Below are positions 1 to 10,149 of a stretch of DNA of 64,000 nucleotides, piece after piece. The DNA is from Viscum album (taxonomy: Eukaryota; Streptophyta; Magnoliopsida; Santalales; Viscaceae). The stretch covers positions 1,186,446,357 to 1,186,510,356 of the forward strand of contig OY728152.1 in the NCBI GenBank assembly GCA_963277665.1, given 5' to 3'. Both the position numbers and the translations under genes were made by a program. How positions within the stretch are numbered: the first letter of the stretch is position 1; each line of letters opens with the position of its first letter. The notes beneath the pieces are model-generated. The model made no database searches, had not been told where the DNA came from, and saw only the letters and a program-made list of their open reading frames with translations.

Positions 1-790
1 TCAACCTCCCTTTCAGCTCCTGAAACGGTGACTCACAAGAATATGACCATAAAAACTTCACCCCCTTCTTGGTCAGACCTGTCAACTATGCTGCTAGGCA
101 CGAGAAGTATTGAATGGAGAGTCTGTAGTATATGGCCAACACTAGGAAACTATGCACCTCAAAGACGTTGTTTGGCTGCTCCCAGGAAACTATAACTCTC
201 AATTTCTCTAGGTCCACTAACACTCCTATCTCCGAGATAACATGACCCAGGAAGTGAATCCAATCCATCCAAAAGTGCCTCTTAGAGAGTTTAGAATACA
301 ACTGATGCTCTCTCAGTGTACTCAGAATGATCTCAAGATGTGTGGCATTGTCGTTTTGATTGTGAGAGTAAACCAATATATCTTCCACAAAGACAATGAA
401 AAAGGAGTCCACACACGGATGGAACACTTGGTTCATTAGTGCGATGAAGACTGCAGGAGAGTTTGTAAGACCGAATGTCATGGTTGTATACTCGTAAAGA
501 CCATACCTTCTCATGAATGTTGTCAGAGGAATATCTGATGGTCTAACACACAACTGATGATTACCGGACCTCAAGTAGATCTTCAAGAACACTCGGGCTC
601 CCTGAAGTTGATCAAAGATGTCATCGATCCTCGGAAAGGGATATCGGTTCTTGACCATCAACTGGTTAAGCTTCCGATAATCCACCCAAAGCTGAATGGT
701 ACCTTCTGCCTTCTTCGCAAATGGGTTAGGTGAAACCCATGGAGAAGTACTGGGTCGGATGAAACCCTTTGCCTGAAACTCCTCCAACAT
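1..790 (-). pseudogene. pol: Reverse transcriptase and start of RNase H, element A
   Basis: The stretch 790-86 is one open frame of 234 codons that begins in the RT fingers (a [13 protein letters not shown] motif near 760-730), then VDYRKLNQ, PFPRIDDIFDQLQGARVF and RYGLYEYTTMTFGLTNSP, and ends in the thumb (FLGHVISE). RT copies the element RNA into cDNA. The catalytic box at 380-391 reads FVED where the family has F(I/M/V)DD, so the first catalytic aspartate is a glutamate. The frame is lost near 86; another frame continues to position 1 with the RT-RNase H connection (TKKGVKFLW, then ELKGRL). A methionine at 790 is simply the first in the open stretch, since the real protein is a gag-pol fusion product. 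Probably inactive. Confidence 0.88.
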
Positions 791-1480
791 CTTCTTGAGC
801 TCCTACAACTCAGGTGTAGCCATCCTATAAGGAGGAATGGACATCGGTGCCACTCTTAGCATGAGATCAATTGGGAAGTCTACCTCACGCTCCGGACGAT
901 AACAAGAAAAGTCATCAGGAAAGACATCCCTGATAGGATCCACCACTGGAGGAAACTCTAACAGTGAAGTCCCCTAGTCATCCAGATAAAGACTAGAAAT
1001 CTGGGCTATAACTTCCCATTTCCCATGATGCTCTGGTCCATCTCTACCCACCTAGACATCCCACTCACCTCTATGAAGGAATGATCCGCCCTCTAGTGAT
1101 ACAAAACTCACCCTACAACGATATAAATCGACAAATGGCTGGAATGGAACAAGCCAGTCCATTCCAAGAATGACTTCATTGCCCGTTATATCTATGACAT
1201 ATAAGTTCTATAAGAAATTACACCATGCATCCTCAAGAGGGAACTCTCTGCTCAGACGTACGCTAGATGTCCTCGTTCCCAAAGGCGTGTCCAGAGTCAA
1301 TAATTCAGAAGACGAAAAGATACAGAGCCCATGGATCTCCATGATAGCAACAGAGATAAAGCTATAGGAAGAACCAGTATCGAAAAGAGCTAAAGATAAA
1401 ACTGAGGCTACTAAGATCGTACCTCAAACTATAGAAGGGCCCTGATCCTGATCCTGATAGGTCTTCTCCACGGTGAAAGA
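791..1480 (-). pseudogene. pol: Aspartic protease and protease-RT linker, element A
   Basis: Minus-strand translation gives the retropepsin active site ALFDTGSS with the DTG triad at 1373-1381 intact, followed by YSFIS, and later the protease C-terminal signature VILGMDWLVPFQ near 1180-1140. The linker to RT then reads FPDDFSCYRPEREVDFPIDL near 920-870, typical of Ty3/gypsy pol. In-frame stop codons interrupt the reading at several places, for example just before NLYVIDITGNEVILG and after GEWDV. The protease would cut the gag-pol polyprotein. Active-site residues are kept here while element B has lost them (DNG), so the two copies decayed independently. Confidence 0.75.
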
Positions 1481-1749
1481 CTTGTCTGCACCATGACACT
1501 GCGCCCCTGGCTAACCGCAATGAGCTGATCCACTCTTCTGTTGCTGATGACCAGGTGACTGACCACCAAGACCATGACCTCCACCTCGGCCTGAACGGTC
1601 GAAAGAACTCTAGTTCCCAGACTAGTGGGAAACTGGTGAAGCTTCTCCAGAATGTGGGGTCATAGAAGAACCCCTACCACCATCTGATGGTGAGAAGATA
1701 TGACAGAAATTCTAAAGATATCCCAACTTCCAGCAAGACCGACACTCCA

Positions 1750-2669
1750 TCAGATCCCTCTGGCACTAAGGCCTAGTATGCCCACTCCTATTGCATTGGT
1801 AGCATACAACCTGGTTACCAGAAGAAGCATCCCGTGAACCCCTATCTCTTCGAGAGGACTCTCTGCGACTCTTCCTACTATTAGTTGGAGGAACACCAGC
1901 TCTGGATGTCGAACCACACTGGCTCACTACTCCAGAATCCCTAAGATTTGCGGTCAGTGATCAGCGCTTGGTTCAAGATGGAGGATATAGAAGTCAACTG
2001 GAAGATATTCACATGGGAACAGATCTCCTACCTGAGACTATCCTCAAACCTCCTATCAATAAATAACTCATCACCTGCTGTAATCGGTGTGAAATGCTGC
2101 ATCTCTGTGAAGCGAGATGAGTACTCCATAATAGAGAGAGTACCCTGCTGAAGACTCATAAACCCCCAGGCACGATCGGCCCTCAGGGTGGCTGGATAGA
2201 AGTAGTCATAGAAGGTGCATCGAAACTCGTCCCAAGTCATATCCTGCCAACGCCCTGACTGTGAGACCACCTACCACCACCTCTTGGTGGTTTCCCAGAG
2301 CATATAAGTTGTCTGTTTTACACTTTTCTCTGGTGGGATCACTAGGTGCTCAAATATGGTCAGTGTGGCCTCTATCCACGACTATGCAGCATGGGGTCCT
2401 CCAACCACTGAAAAAGTAGGAGGATGCAACTGCTTGAAAACCCACGTCAACTCAGCCATCGACGGGGTAGGAGGTGGCACTCCATGAAAGGTCTACATCA
2501 TCCTCAGGAAGTCCTCCCTGAACTGCGCATCGGCGCCTATGAAAGGTATAACTGCTGGTGCCAAGGATGGCACAACAGGAGGATCTGCATGAGGTCCCTA
2601 ATCGGCCATATCCAGTGTCTGATCACCATCTGGAAAATGATGTACAACGGTAGGACGTCTCGGAGGCAT
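1750..2669 (-). pseudogene. gag: Gag with CCHC zinc knuckle, element A
   Basis: Gag forms the virus-like particle and binds RNA. The likely start is the ATG at 2669 (MPPRRP); the matching codon in element B is ATA. The N-terminal third reads through PPTPSMAELTWVF and IPPEKSVK, typical of plant chromovirus gag, with an internal stop. The block 2270-2028 is open for 80 codons and carries the retrotransposon gag signature MTWDEFRCTFYDYF, GTLSIMEYSSRF and F.DSLR. A zinc knuckle lies at 1773-1804 in the form CYQC-NRSG-H, but a stop codon sits immediately before the last cysteine. Frame changes occur between these blocks. No function is expected. Confidence 0.82.
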
Positions 2670-4234
2670 AGCATTGAAAGATAAAAATCACATCTTAGAT
2701 AAGGATTAACAAAGACTGAAAACACAGGAGTAAAAAACAGGAACAGGGTGAAGAAACTATCCAGTTTTACAAAACATGACTACACAGCGTGTATAAAAAC
2801 TACACGCCATGTCTACATAATCCATTTACATGGGAGTGTACCCCTTCCCCACAGGTTTTGTAACACCCCAAACTATACGGCGTGTTGTTCCCAAACACGA
2901 TGTGTACTTGAACTCTAAACCCCTACCCAGGTCTCCTTACACGGTTAACCCACATGGTTCAAACTAACCTCAGACTACACGACGTGTTCCCTAAGGACAC
3001 GACATGTACTAGACACTACATCAGTGGTCTTTGTTGTTAGATACACGGACATCTACATGGCTGGCCCTTACACTGCGTGTTCTGAAAAAACACGGCATAT
3101 ATAGGAGAAGGCAACACAGCCCCGTGTTGTTTGTGACACAACTGGGTACCTGGGCAAGACTACATGGCGTGTTCCAAAATCAACACGGCATGTCTTAGAG
3201 AACGTCACGCCGACCCGTGTTGTCCGTGACACGGCTGGGAACCTGGAAAGAACTACACGGCAGGTTCCTTTACAACATGTAGTGTTCTACTCATGCTTCC
3301 CCGACCCGTGTTGTTGGTGACATAGTGTAGAACACGGCTCTAAACTACATGACGTGCACCTACTGTATCCGGTGTGTTCCTCTCGAGCTTCCCTGGCCCA
3401 TGTTGTTTGTGACACGGCTGGGTACATTGATCTTAAATACATGGCGTGCACCTACCATACACCTCATGTTCCTAACGTTATTCCTAAAACAAAATGTTCC
3501 TACACACAGAGTCAGTAACACAGCCTAAAAACTACACGGCATGTAACCATAAAGTTCACATTGTGTATTTTGAGTTTTCTGGGAAGTAGCCTAGAAACTG
3601 CACAGAGGCCCAGAAACACAGAACACAAGGCAAAGAGGTGCCAAATTTTGATCTGTGGGGTCCCATAATCACCGAGAATCAAATCTTTTCATCCCCTACA
3701 GTCATAGACAAGAGGAAACAGGATCATGATCCACCAATTTCTGATTCAAGAGGGCCCATAACTCCTCAAGAATAAAAATTTTGCGTTCATTTAAACAATG
3801 TACAATACAAAAATCTTCTAACAAAATAACAGAGATAATATCAACCATCAATCACAACAGCATGCATATTCAAAACGAAGTCTATCACAACAACATGAAA
3901 TCGCTAATGCACCATAAATGGCATGGCAAGAATGCATGGAATGTGATTTCTACAAGTTCCTATATGATGCATGAGATTGAATACCTTCATCTCATCGGGT
4001 TACGATAGAAATAGAACCATAATATCAAATCAATAACAGTACAATGCATGTGAATCACTGTAGGTGAAATCATATAATCCATAAAATCTCATAACCCGAA
4101 AACTGCAATAAACAAGGTAGTATGGATTTTCCCTGTAGACAATTTAGCTAATCCCATGCATAGCTTATTGCGAAGTACCGAATCCATCTTATCCCTGGTT
4201 ATGTATCCAAACAGTAATGCTGGAGAAAATAATA
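2670..4234 (-). other. Untranslated leader between PBS and gag, element A
   Basis: About 1.56 kb without coding potential between the primer site and the gag start. The half nearest gag (about 2760-3560) is crowded with variants of the near-palindromic motif ACACGGCGTGT and contains a 92-bp tandem array. The half nearest the PBS (about 3600-4230) is AT-richer and has no repeat I can see. The matching leader in element B spans about 11120-12685 with nearly the same length, so the leader was a fixed part of this family. Such leaders usually carry packaging signals; that role is inference here. Confidence 0.65.
3025..3485. repeat. Five tandem units of about 92 bp in leader of element A
   Basis: Units start at about 3025, 3121, 3214, 3305 and 3397, giving lengths of 96, 93, 91, 92 and about 89 bp. 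Each starts with a variant of CCCGTGTTGTTTGTGACACGG and carries one or two ACACGGCGTGT-like palindromes further on. Units differ from one another by more than do corresponding units in elements A and B, so the array is older than the split between the two copies. Confidence 0.8.
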
Positions 4235-4246
4235 CCTCTGATATCA
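4235..4246 (-). other. Primer binding site of element A
   Basis: Minus strand reads TGATATCAGAGG, one change from the TGGTATCAGAG core complementary to plant initiator methionine tRNA. It lies three bases inside the LTR edge at 4250, the expected spacing. It fixes the element orientation as minus. Confidence 0.85.
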
Positions 4247-5062
4247 CTTTGTAACGTCCCGGTTCCGGAATCCACCCAGAGGCGCACCGTACCCGGTTGG
4301 TCAAATGGCCTCAAGCGCATTTCCCCAAATGCCAGAGGCTGCTGAATAGCAGCAAGGGACTTGGGTGTGATAGTTATGAAACTATTCCCTCATTGGCATA
4401 TTACACAGCAAATGAAAAATAAACACAGAATGGCAGAAGCAGTAATATCCAAGAATGTAAACAGCGTAAGACTAAATCAACAAACTGGATCACAAATGTA
4501 TATATGAAAATATTCATGATACATAACTAGGAAAGCATCCCAAGAAGTCATAATGCTGGAAAACTCTACAGCACCAAAACAAGTAAAAAATAATAGTAAA
4601 TGGCACCTCATCATCGAAAGACAGTGCTTGGTCCGATGCTCTCCTGCTCCAAGCAATCATGTTCCAGAAGTCGAAGGGCACTTTCCCTTGTCTACACCTG
4701 CAACAATATAGTTTTCATGGGCCTAAAATCATGGCCCAAAAAGGTTGTGAGATAAAATCCTAGTATGAATCCACCCAATGATCTGTGCCTAACAGGTGGA
4801 GAGTATATGGCATGTAAAAGTAAAATAAGTAGTAAATAGCAACAACAAGTAGTAGGATGTAAACAATAAGCAGTAAATAGGATGATACATAGCAGCATTC
4901 AATCGACAACCAATCAACAGCAATGAAACAAATAGATAACAATCCAGAAATCATCGGGGAAGTACTAGAAGCTATCCCCTATGGACCTATCCATGAGGTA
5001 AAACAAACCTCAGGGCAGTGCACTCGGTGTAACCCGTCTGGCTTGGTCATACGAATTTATGA

Positions 5063-5455
5063 GACTCTCTGGGGAAGCTCACTCAGTCAATTAGCCTTAT
5101 AGTCTAGGGTAGTCAGGGACTCTATGAGCAAGATCATGAGGCCTAACCCTCTTATCCATAAGGTCTATAGACTCTCTGAGGAAGCTATCTCAGTCAATTC
5201 CTCCTATATCCTCAGGTATACCATAGACTCTCTGAGGATGCTCACTCGGTCAATTCCTCCTCTAGCCTGGGAAGGTTCTTAAAAAGATTCAAACAGGGTA
5301 TGATTCTCTGAGGATTCTCTCTCAGTATACCCTCCTATAGTCTATAAAATCCAAGACTCTCTGGGAGCTCACTCGGTCCATCCCCCGTGGTCTATAATAT
5401 CTAAAACTCACTTGGAAGCTCACACGGTCTATCCTTTATAGTCTATAGCACCATG
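5063..5455. repeat. Seven-unit tandem array in the shared LTR
   Basis: Units begin with GACTCTCTGAGGAAGCTCAC variants at about 5063, 5118, 5170, 5226, 5302, 5355 and 5405. Most are 50-56 bp; the fourth is 76 bp because of an extra insert (GGGAAGGTTCTTAAAAAG). The partner LTR holds the same seven units in the same order with the same long fourth unit. Confidence 0.88.
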
Positions 5456-5499
5456 TTCTCTCAGCCCCATTCCAGTTAGTGCATAATAATTCTATAAGG

Positions 5500-5561
5500 C
5501 CAAAGTACACCTATAGAGCTACTTGGATAACCAAAGTACACCTATAGAGCTACTTAGCTAA
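5500..5561. repeat. 31-bp direct duplication in shared LTR
   Basis: Two adjacent copies of CCAAAGTACACCTATAGAGC plus eleven further bases at 5500-5530 and 5531-5561. The same duplication occurs in the partner LTR at about 13951-14012, so it predates the copies. Confidence 0.85.
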
Positions 5562-6169
5562 ACAGCCTACGAGGCAACAAGCATGTCATGAGTATCCTTT
5601 AAACCTATATCTACAATGCACGAAAACAGGTGTAGCAGCCAAAGGTAAATGAGACCCAAAGGTCATAAACAGAACAAATCAAGGAAAAAATACATCCAAG
5701 CACAAAAAATTATCCTCCAAAATGGTCAATTTTCCTCTACACAATCATACAAGCAATGCGGGAAAATGACGATGTCAATAGGGTAACACACAATACCCTG
5801 TTCACGGGTATCGGTGGAAATTTTCACATAAAACTCAGAGACTTTGAACAGTAAGGCACAAAACACCTACCTCGATCCTAGGAGATCAATATATGTGAAC
5901 CACGATGACTGATTCTCCCTAGAACGTCATAGATTTGAGAAAATTCACAAAACGTTCAAACATAGATAACATGAAAAGGATGAAGAACTGGAAAACAAGG
6001 CTCAAGAAGAAGGGAGAACTCACTGATGCGCTTCAAATGAAATCAACAGAGCTCGAATCGGAGAACAGACGGAGTAACGGTGGATCGTAAAATATCTGAG
6101 GATTCCTGGTGCTCTTGGACAAATAGGACTTCGAAGAAGGAGTTTATGACGATGAGGCATGACCCCGGT

Positions 6170-6181
6170 CCTTTTATTGAA
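6170..6181 (-). promoter_or_regulatory. TATA-like box in shared LTR
   Basis: The minus strand reads CAATAAAAGG about 275 bp inside the LTR start, an acceptable TATA-type sequence at a place where an LTR promoter is expected. In the partner LTR the matching site (near 14615-14630) reads CACTAAACGG and would be weaker. No transcription start can be proven from sequence. Confidence 0.4.
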
Positions 6182-6189
6182 AAAAAAGG

Positions 6190-6360
6190 AAAAGTACACG
6201 GCGTGTATTTTTAATGTACATGGCGTGTAGTGTGTTTTTTCGTACTCAGCCAAAATCGGTCTCCACGTCACCCCTATGCACCGTGTGTGTGGCCCATACA
6301 TGGACAGCACACGTCTTCAAGTAGGAAAATAGTACACAGCGTGTACACAGAAATTACATG
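6190..6360. repeat. ACACGGCGTGT motif cluster at U3 end of shared LTR
   Basis: Copies such as TACACGGCGTGTATTTTT at about 6195, ACATGGCGTGTAGTG at about 6218, ACCGTGTGTGTGG near 6281 and CACAGCGTGTAC near 6334. The same motif family fills the leader. The partner LTR carries the cluster at about 14643-14818. Being inverted repeats they could form hairpins or bind a dimeric protein; that is inference. Confidence 0.6.
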
Positions 6361-6453
6361 GCATGCACATCAAAAATTTCTAGAAACTCCATTTTTCTCA
6401 AAAACTCCTAAAATTGGGTAAACATACCTGAAACGAAGATCCGTGTTTATAAA

Positions 6454-6468
6454 AACTTCCCCCCTTAA
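6454..6468 (-). other. Polypurine tract of element B
   Basis: Minus strand reads AAGGGGGGAAGTT directly against the 3' LTR at 6453. This is the plus-strand priming site and confirms that 4250-6453 is the 3' LTR of B. Confidence 0.85.
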
Positions 6469-6538
6469 TGAAATACATCCCCGAATTTCCCTAGAGAGGA
6501 GTAGAAGAAGAAACCCTCAATAGCTCTGGCCACTGCGA

Positions 6539-7800
6539 TTAAACCTGTGCAACCCTCTCCCATGTCTCGTCCTGTACTCGCCAGTGATGCCATAGCACCC
6601 GTACCAGAGGAACAGACCAGCCTCGGAGAACCTTCGTTCTGCGATCGTCAATCCGGATAGGATACTCATCAAGTGACCCATCTACTACAAGATCAACCTC
6701 CTCGGGTTGGAAGACATGAGATGGGTCTAAAAAGTAACGTCGAAGCTGAGAGAGGTGGAATACATCTAGCATAGCTCGGTACCTTTGAGGTAGTTGCAAT
6801 CGATAGGAAACCGACCCAACTCTCTCCAACACCTCAAATTGTCGGACGTACCACGGTGAAATCTTACCCAGTATCTTAATCCTCTTGTGTCCCAACCTCG
6901 GTGTGACATGCAGGAAAACCTGATCTACGACCTCGAACTCCAGAGGTCGTCTCCGCTGATCAACATAAGACATCTGTCGAGACTGTGTTGTATCCATCGT
7001 CTTCTGAATCAACTCTATATTCTCTAAGGTCTCCTGAACAAGACGAGGTCCTAGAAAAGCTGCCTCTCCTGCCTCGAGCCAGCATAAGGGTGATCGGCAT
7101 GCCCTACCGTACAAAGCCTCGTATGGTGCCATCTGAATGGTCGTTTGAAAACTGTTTTTGTAAGAGAAGTCCACAAGAGATATATGATTTTCCCAAGAAC
7201 TGCTGAAGTCTATAATGCAATCTTGGAACATATCCTCAAGCACCTGGATCTTGTGCTCAGACTGGCCATCAGTTTAGGGATGGAATGATGTACTCAAAAG
7301 TACTTGTGTACCCCAAGCCTTCTAAAGTCCCTGCCAGAACCGAGAGGTAAAGCGCACATCCCTCTATGAAACAATGGAGTTTGAAACTCCATGTAGCCGT
7401 ATAATCTCTAGGATGTACAGTCGTCCCAGATCATCAACACTGAAGGTATCCTTGATCGGTAAGAAGTGGGATACCTTTGTAAGACTCTCAAGGATGACCC
7501 AAACAACATCCCTTCCCCAAGGTGACCTCGGTAATCCAGTCACGAAGTCCATCGCGACATCGTTCCACTTCCACTCCGGAATGGGTAACTTCTTTAAAAT
7601 CCCCGCTAGTCGCCGATGATTTTCTTTCACCTGCTGGTAAGTAGAACATCACATGACAAAACCAGCAACATCTCTATTCAAACCTCTCCACCAGTACTGG
7701 TGATAAAGATCCTGATACATCTTGGTGATGCCAGGATGAACTGCCGAAACTGAGAAATAAAAATCCCACTTCATCTCCTCGCGTATGTCTACCATCACCA
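6539..7800 (-). pseudogene. pol: Integrase with C-terminal chromodomain, element B
   Basis: Integrase inserts the cDNA; the chromodomain directs it to chromatin. From high to low coordinate: an HHCC zinc region (AVHPGITKMYQDLYHQYWW, near 7780-7680); the start of the catalytic core (IPEWKWNDVAMDFVTGLP, in the open block 7630-7364); the second-aspartate region, which reads stop-RDVRFTSRFW near 7363; TDGQSE after another stop; then a 234-codon open block 7243-6539 with YEALYGRACRSPLCW, the GPY-like segment WYVRQFEVLERVGSVSYRL, DVFHLSQLRRY, and the chromodomain YPIRIDDRRTKVLRGWSVPLVRVLW...ETWE. The chromodomain is full length and lacks some aromatic cage residues, as is common in plant chromoviruses. 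Stops at the core make the product inactive. Confidence 0.9.
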
Positions 7801-8514
7801 ATACATGTCCCTAGAAATGCAAGATCTCATCCTCACCAACTATCCATCCAGGAAGGGGTACCCTCCTGACACACTCTCCCACCGGACTAAGGCCACTGAA
7901 TCGGATAGCTGCCTCATTCGTACCCAATCAAGAAGTGTATATGTAACATCCCCAGATGAATGGAATGTCTGTCACTGCCTGTCGTGCACCTCCAGATGCA
8001 TCTTAGAGAATATAGCCATAAGCTTCCACTCATTGATGGCTTCCTAAACTGCCTGAATTTGTGTTCTCCTGCTCAAATCATCATCCACAATGTTTCCCTT
8101 TCCCGGTGTATAGGTGAGCTCTACCTCGAAAGACTGAAGATACTTTACCCACCTGCGCTATCTCAAATTCAGATCATGCTGAGTGAAGATGTACTTGAGA
8201 CTCTTGTGGTGAGTAAAAACCACAATGTTCTCTCCTAAAAGATAGTGTCTCCAACAGCGTATGGAATGAACAACTGCTGCCAACTCCAGATCGTGCGTCA
8301 GGTAGTTCCTCTCGTGTGGCCTCAACCGCCGAGACCCGTACGCAACTACTACATGCCCCTGAATAAGCATAGCTCCTATCCCAATACCCGAAGCATCAAT
8401 GCAAATAGTGTAGGCCTTTCCAGGCTCTGGAAAGACTAGTATCGGTGCTGACGTCAACCTCCCTTTCAGCTCATGAAAGGCTGACTCACAAGAATCTGAC
8501 CATAAAAACATCAC
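7801..8514 (-). pseudogene. pol: RNase H and linker to integrase, element B
   Basis: Open block 8514-8158 gives the RNase H fold: [16 protein letters not shown] with the first catalytic aspartate, [14 protein letters not shown], and [18 protein letters not shown] with the catalytic glutamate. The next expected motif FTDHKSL reads FTHHKSL (about 8193-8219), so a catalytic aspartate is histidine. The reading then passes a stop into TYTPGKGNIVDDDLSRR near 8130-8065, the usual end of RNase H in Ty3/gypsy, and a poorly conserved linker follows to the integrase. RNase H removes the RNA strand during cDNA synthesis. Probably inactive. Confidence 0.85.
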
Positions 8515-9270
8515 CCCCTTTCTTGGTAAGGCCTATCAGCGGTGCTTCTATGTGAATGAAGTCCTGAATGAAGTGTCTGTAGTATCCGTACAGCCCTAGG
8601 AAACTCCACACCTCAAAGACGTTCTTCGGCTGCTCCCGAGAAACTACAGCTCTCACTTTTTCTGGGTCCACTAACACTCCTGTCTCTGAGATAACATGAC
8701 CTAGGAAGTGAATCTGATCCCTCCAAAAGTTTCACATTGAGAGTATAGCATACAACTGATGCTATCTCAATGTACTCAGAACGATATCATAATGTGTGGC
8801 ATGGTCGTGTTGAGTGTGAGAGTACACCAAGATGTTGTCCATGAATACAACGACAAAGGAGTCCATGTACGGATGGAACACTCGGTTCATTAGTTCCATG
8901 AAGACTTCAGGTGCATTCGTATGATCGAACGACATGATGGTATACTCATAAAGACCATACCTGCTCCTAAAAGCTGTCAGGGGTATATCTAATGGTTTAA
9001 CTCACAACTGAAGATAACTGAACCTCGAGTCGATCTTCGAGAACAACCGGGATCCTAGAAGCTGATCAAAGAGGTCATTGATCCTCGACAAGATATATAA
9101 ATTTTGACCGTCAACTAGTTCAGCTTCCGATAATCCACAAAAAGCCGAAGGGTACCATTTGTCTTCTTCGAAAACAGGACAGGTTAACCCCAAGGAGAAG
9201 TACTGGGTCAGATGAAACGCTTTTCCTGCAACTCCTCCAACTACTTCTTGATCTCCTGCAACTCAGGTGT
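8486..9270 (-). pseudogene. pol: Reverse transcriptase, element B
   Basis: Same region as RT of element A but more broken. Blocks in different frames give DYRKLN-type sequence near 9120, the RYG.YEY region near 8960, and an open thumb-connection block 8677-8486 (MLVDPEKVRAVVSREQPKNVFEVWSFLGLYGYYRHFI). The catalytic box at 8834-8845 reads FMDN in place of FxDD, so the second catalytic aspartate is asparagine, a different lesion from element A. At least two frameshifts and several stops separate the blocks. Confidence 0.85.
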
Positions 9271-9900
9271 AGCCATCCTACAAAGAGGAATGGACACCGG
9301 TGCCACTCCTGGCATGAGCTAAATCGAGAACTATATCTCACTCTCTGGAGGTAAAACTGAAAAGTCATTTGGAAAGGCATCACTAAAATGATGCACCACT
9401 AGAGGAAACTCTATCTGTGAAGTCCCCAGGTCATCCAGATAAAGAGTGGGAATTAGGGTTGTAACATCCCATATCCAATGATGCTCTAGTCCATCTCTAC
9501 CCTCATGGACACCCCACTCACCTCTATGAAGGAAAGATCACCCCTCTTCTTATATGAAACTCACCCTGCAGTGATAGCATCAACGACTGCCTGGAAGGGA
9601 ACCAACCAGTCCATCCCGAGAATGACGTCATAACCCATCATCTCTAATACATAGAGGTCCCATAAGAAATGACACCCCGAAACATCAAGAGGGAACTCTC
9701 TTCACTGACGTACACTAGATGTCCTCGTTACCAAAGGCATGTCCAGAGTCAACAAGTCGGCAGACGAAATGATACAGAGCCCAAGTCTCTCCATGACAGA
9801 AACATAGTTAAAGCTGTGGGAAACACCATTATCGAAAAGATCTGAAGATAAAACAGAGGCTACTAAGATCATACCTCAAACTGTATAAGGGCCTAGATCC
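9271..9900 (-). pseudogene. pol: Protease and linker, element B
   Basis: The active-site region reads SSLFDNGVSHSF with the triad DNG at 9825-9833 instead of DTG/DSG, so catalysis is unlikely. Further on GYDVILGMDWLVPFQAVVDA (near 9640-9580) marks the protease C-terminal part. The linker to RT near 9480-9270 has stops and no long open frame. Collinear with 791-1480 of element A. Confidence 0.75.
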
Positions 9901-10149
9901 TTCTCTTGATAGGTCTACTCCATGGAGAAAGATAGGCCTGCACCGTGGACCTGCACCCTTGGATGACCGCTCTGAGCTGATCCCCTCTACTTTCGTTGAT
10001 GAACTTGTAACTGACCACCACGACCGCAACCTCCACCTCAGCCTGAACGGCCGGAAGAACTCCAGTTCCCGGACTGGTGGGAAACTGGTGAAGTATCTCT
10101 AAAACGCGGGCTTCATAGAGGAACCCCTACCACCAACTGAAGGTTACAA

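Larger units (their letters stand above)
1..4249 (-). mobile_element. Ty3/gypsy chromovirus A, internal region, 3' part outside window
   Basis: Internal region of a chromovirus read on the minus strand: PBS at 4235-4246, leader to about 2670, gag, protease, RT and the first residues of RNase H at the window edge. It is collinear with 8455-12700 of element B: position 1 matches 8455 and position 4249 matches 12700, so the two internal regions keep almost the same length (4249 and 4246 bp). Its 5' LTR is the one at 4250-6453, which is also the 3' LTR of B. Integrase and its own 3' LTR must lie before position 1. By eye the RT part differs from B at roughly one base in five, so this is not a recent duplication. 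Assignment to the Tekay/Del-like chromoviruses is inferred from the gag and RT wording and from the chromodomain in B. Confidence 0.9.
4250..6453 (-). repeat. LTR shared by elements A (5') and B (3')
   Basis: 2204-bp LTR. The low-coordinate edge is TG (TGTAACGTCCCGG) next to the PBS of A. The high-coordinate edge at 6453 abuts the polypurine tract of B, and its terminal dinucleotide has mutated (minus-strand start TTTATAAAC where the partner has TGTAATAAC). The partner LTR is 12701-14902 (2202 bp). In the first 125 bases I count 19 differences by eye, about 15 percent, many of them C/T or G/A. Internal landmarks in order from low to high coordinate: a seven-unit tandem array, a 31-bp duplication, a TATA-like box and ACACGGCGTGT motifs. 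The same sequence serves both neighbours, which is the key evidence for the LTR-sharing tandem. Confidence 0.92.

Noticed and set aside
242..439. 65-codon plus-strand ORF over RT of element A
   Set aside because: Antisense shadow of the RT frame; no motif of its own. The same applies to plus-strand frames over elements A, B and C (for example 1170-1367, 2424-2684, 7374-7619, 7805-8238, 22021-22306).
6020..6310. 96-codon minus ORF in the shared LTR
   Set aside because: Lies across the U3/R part with the TATA-like box and palindrome repeats, and is broken in the partner LTR. LTR sequence, not a gene.
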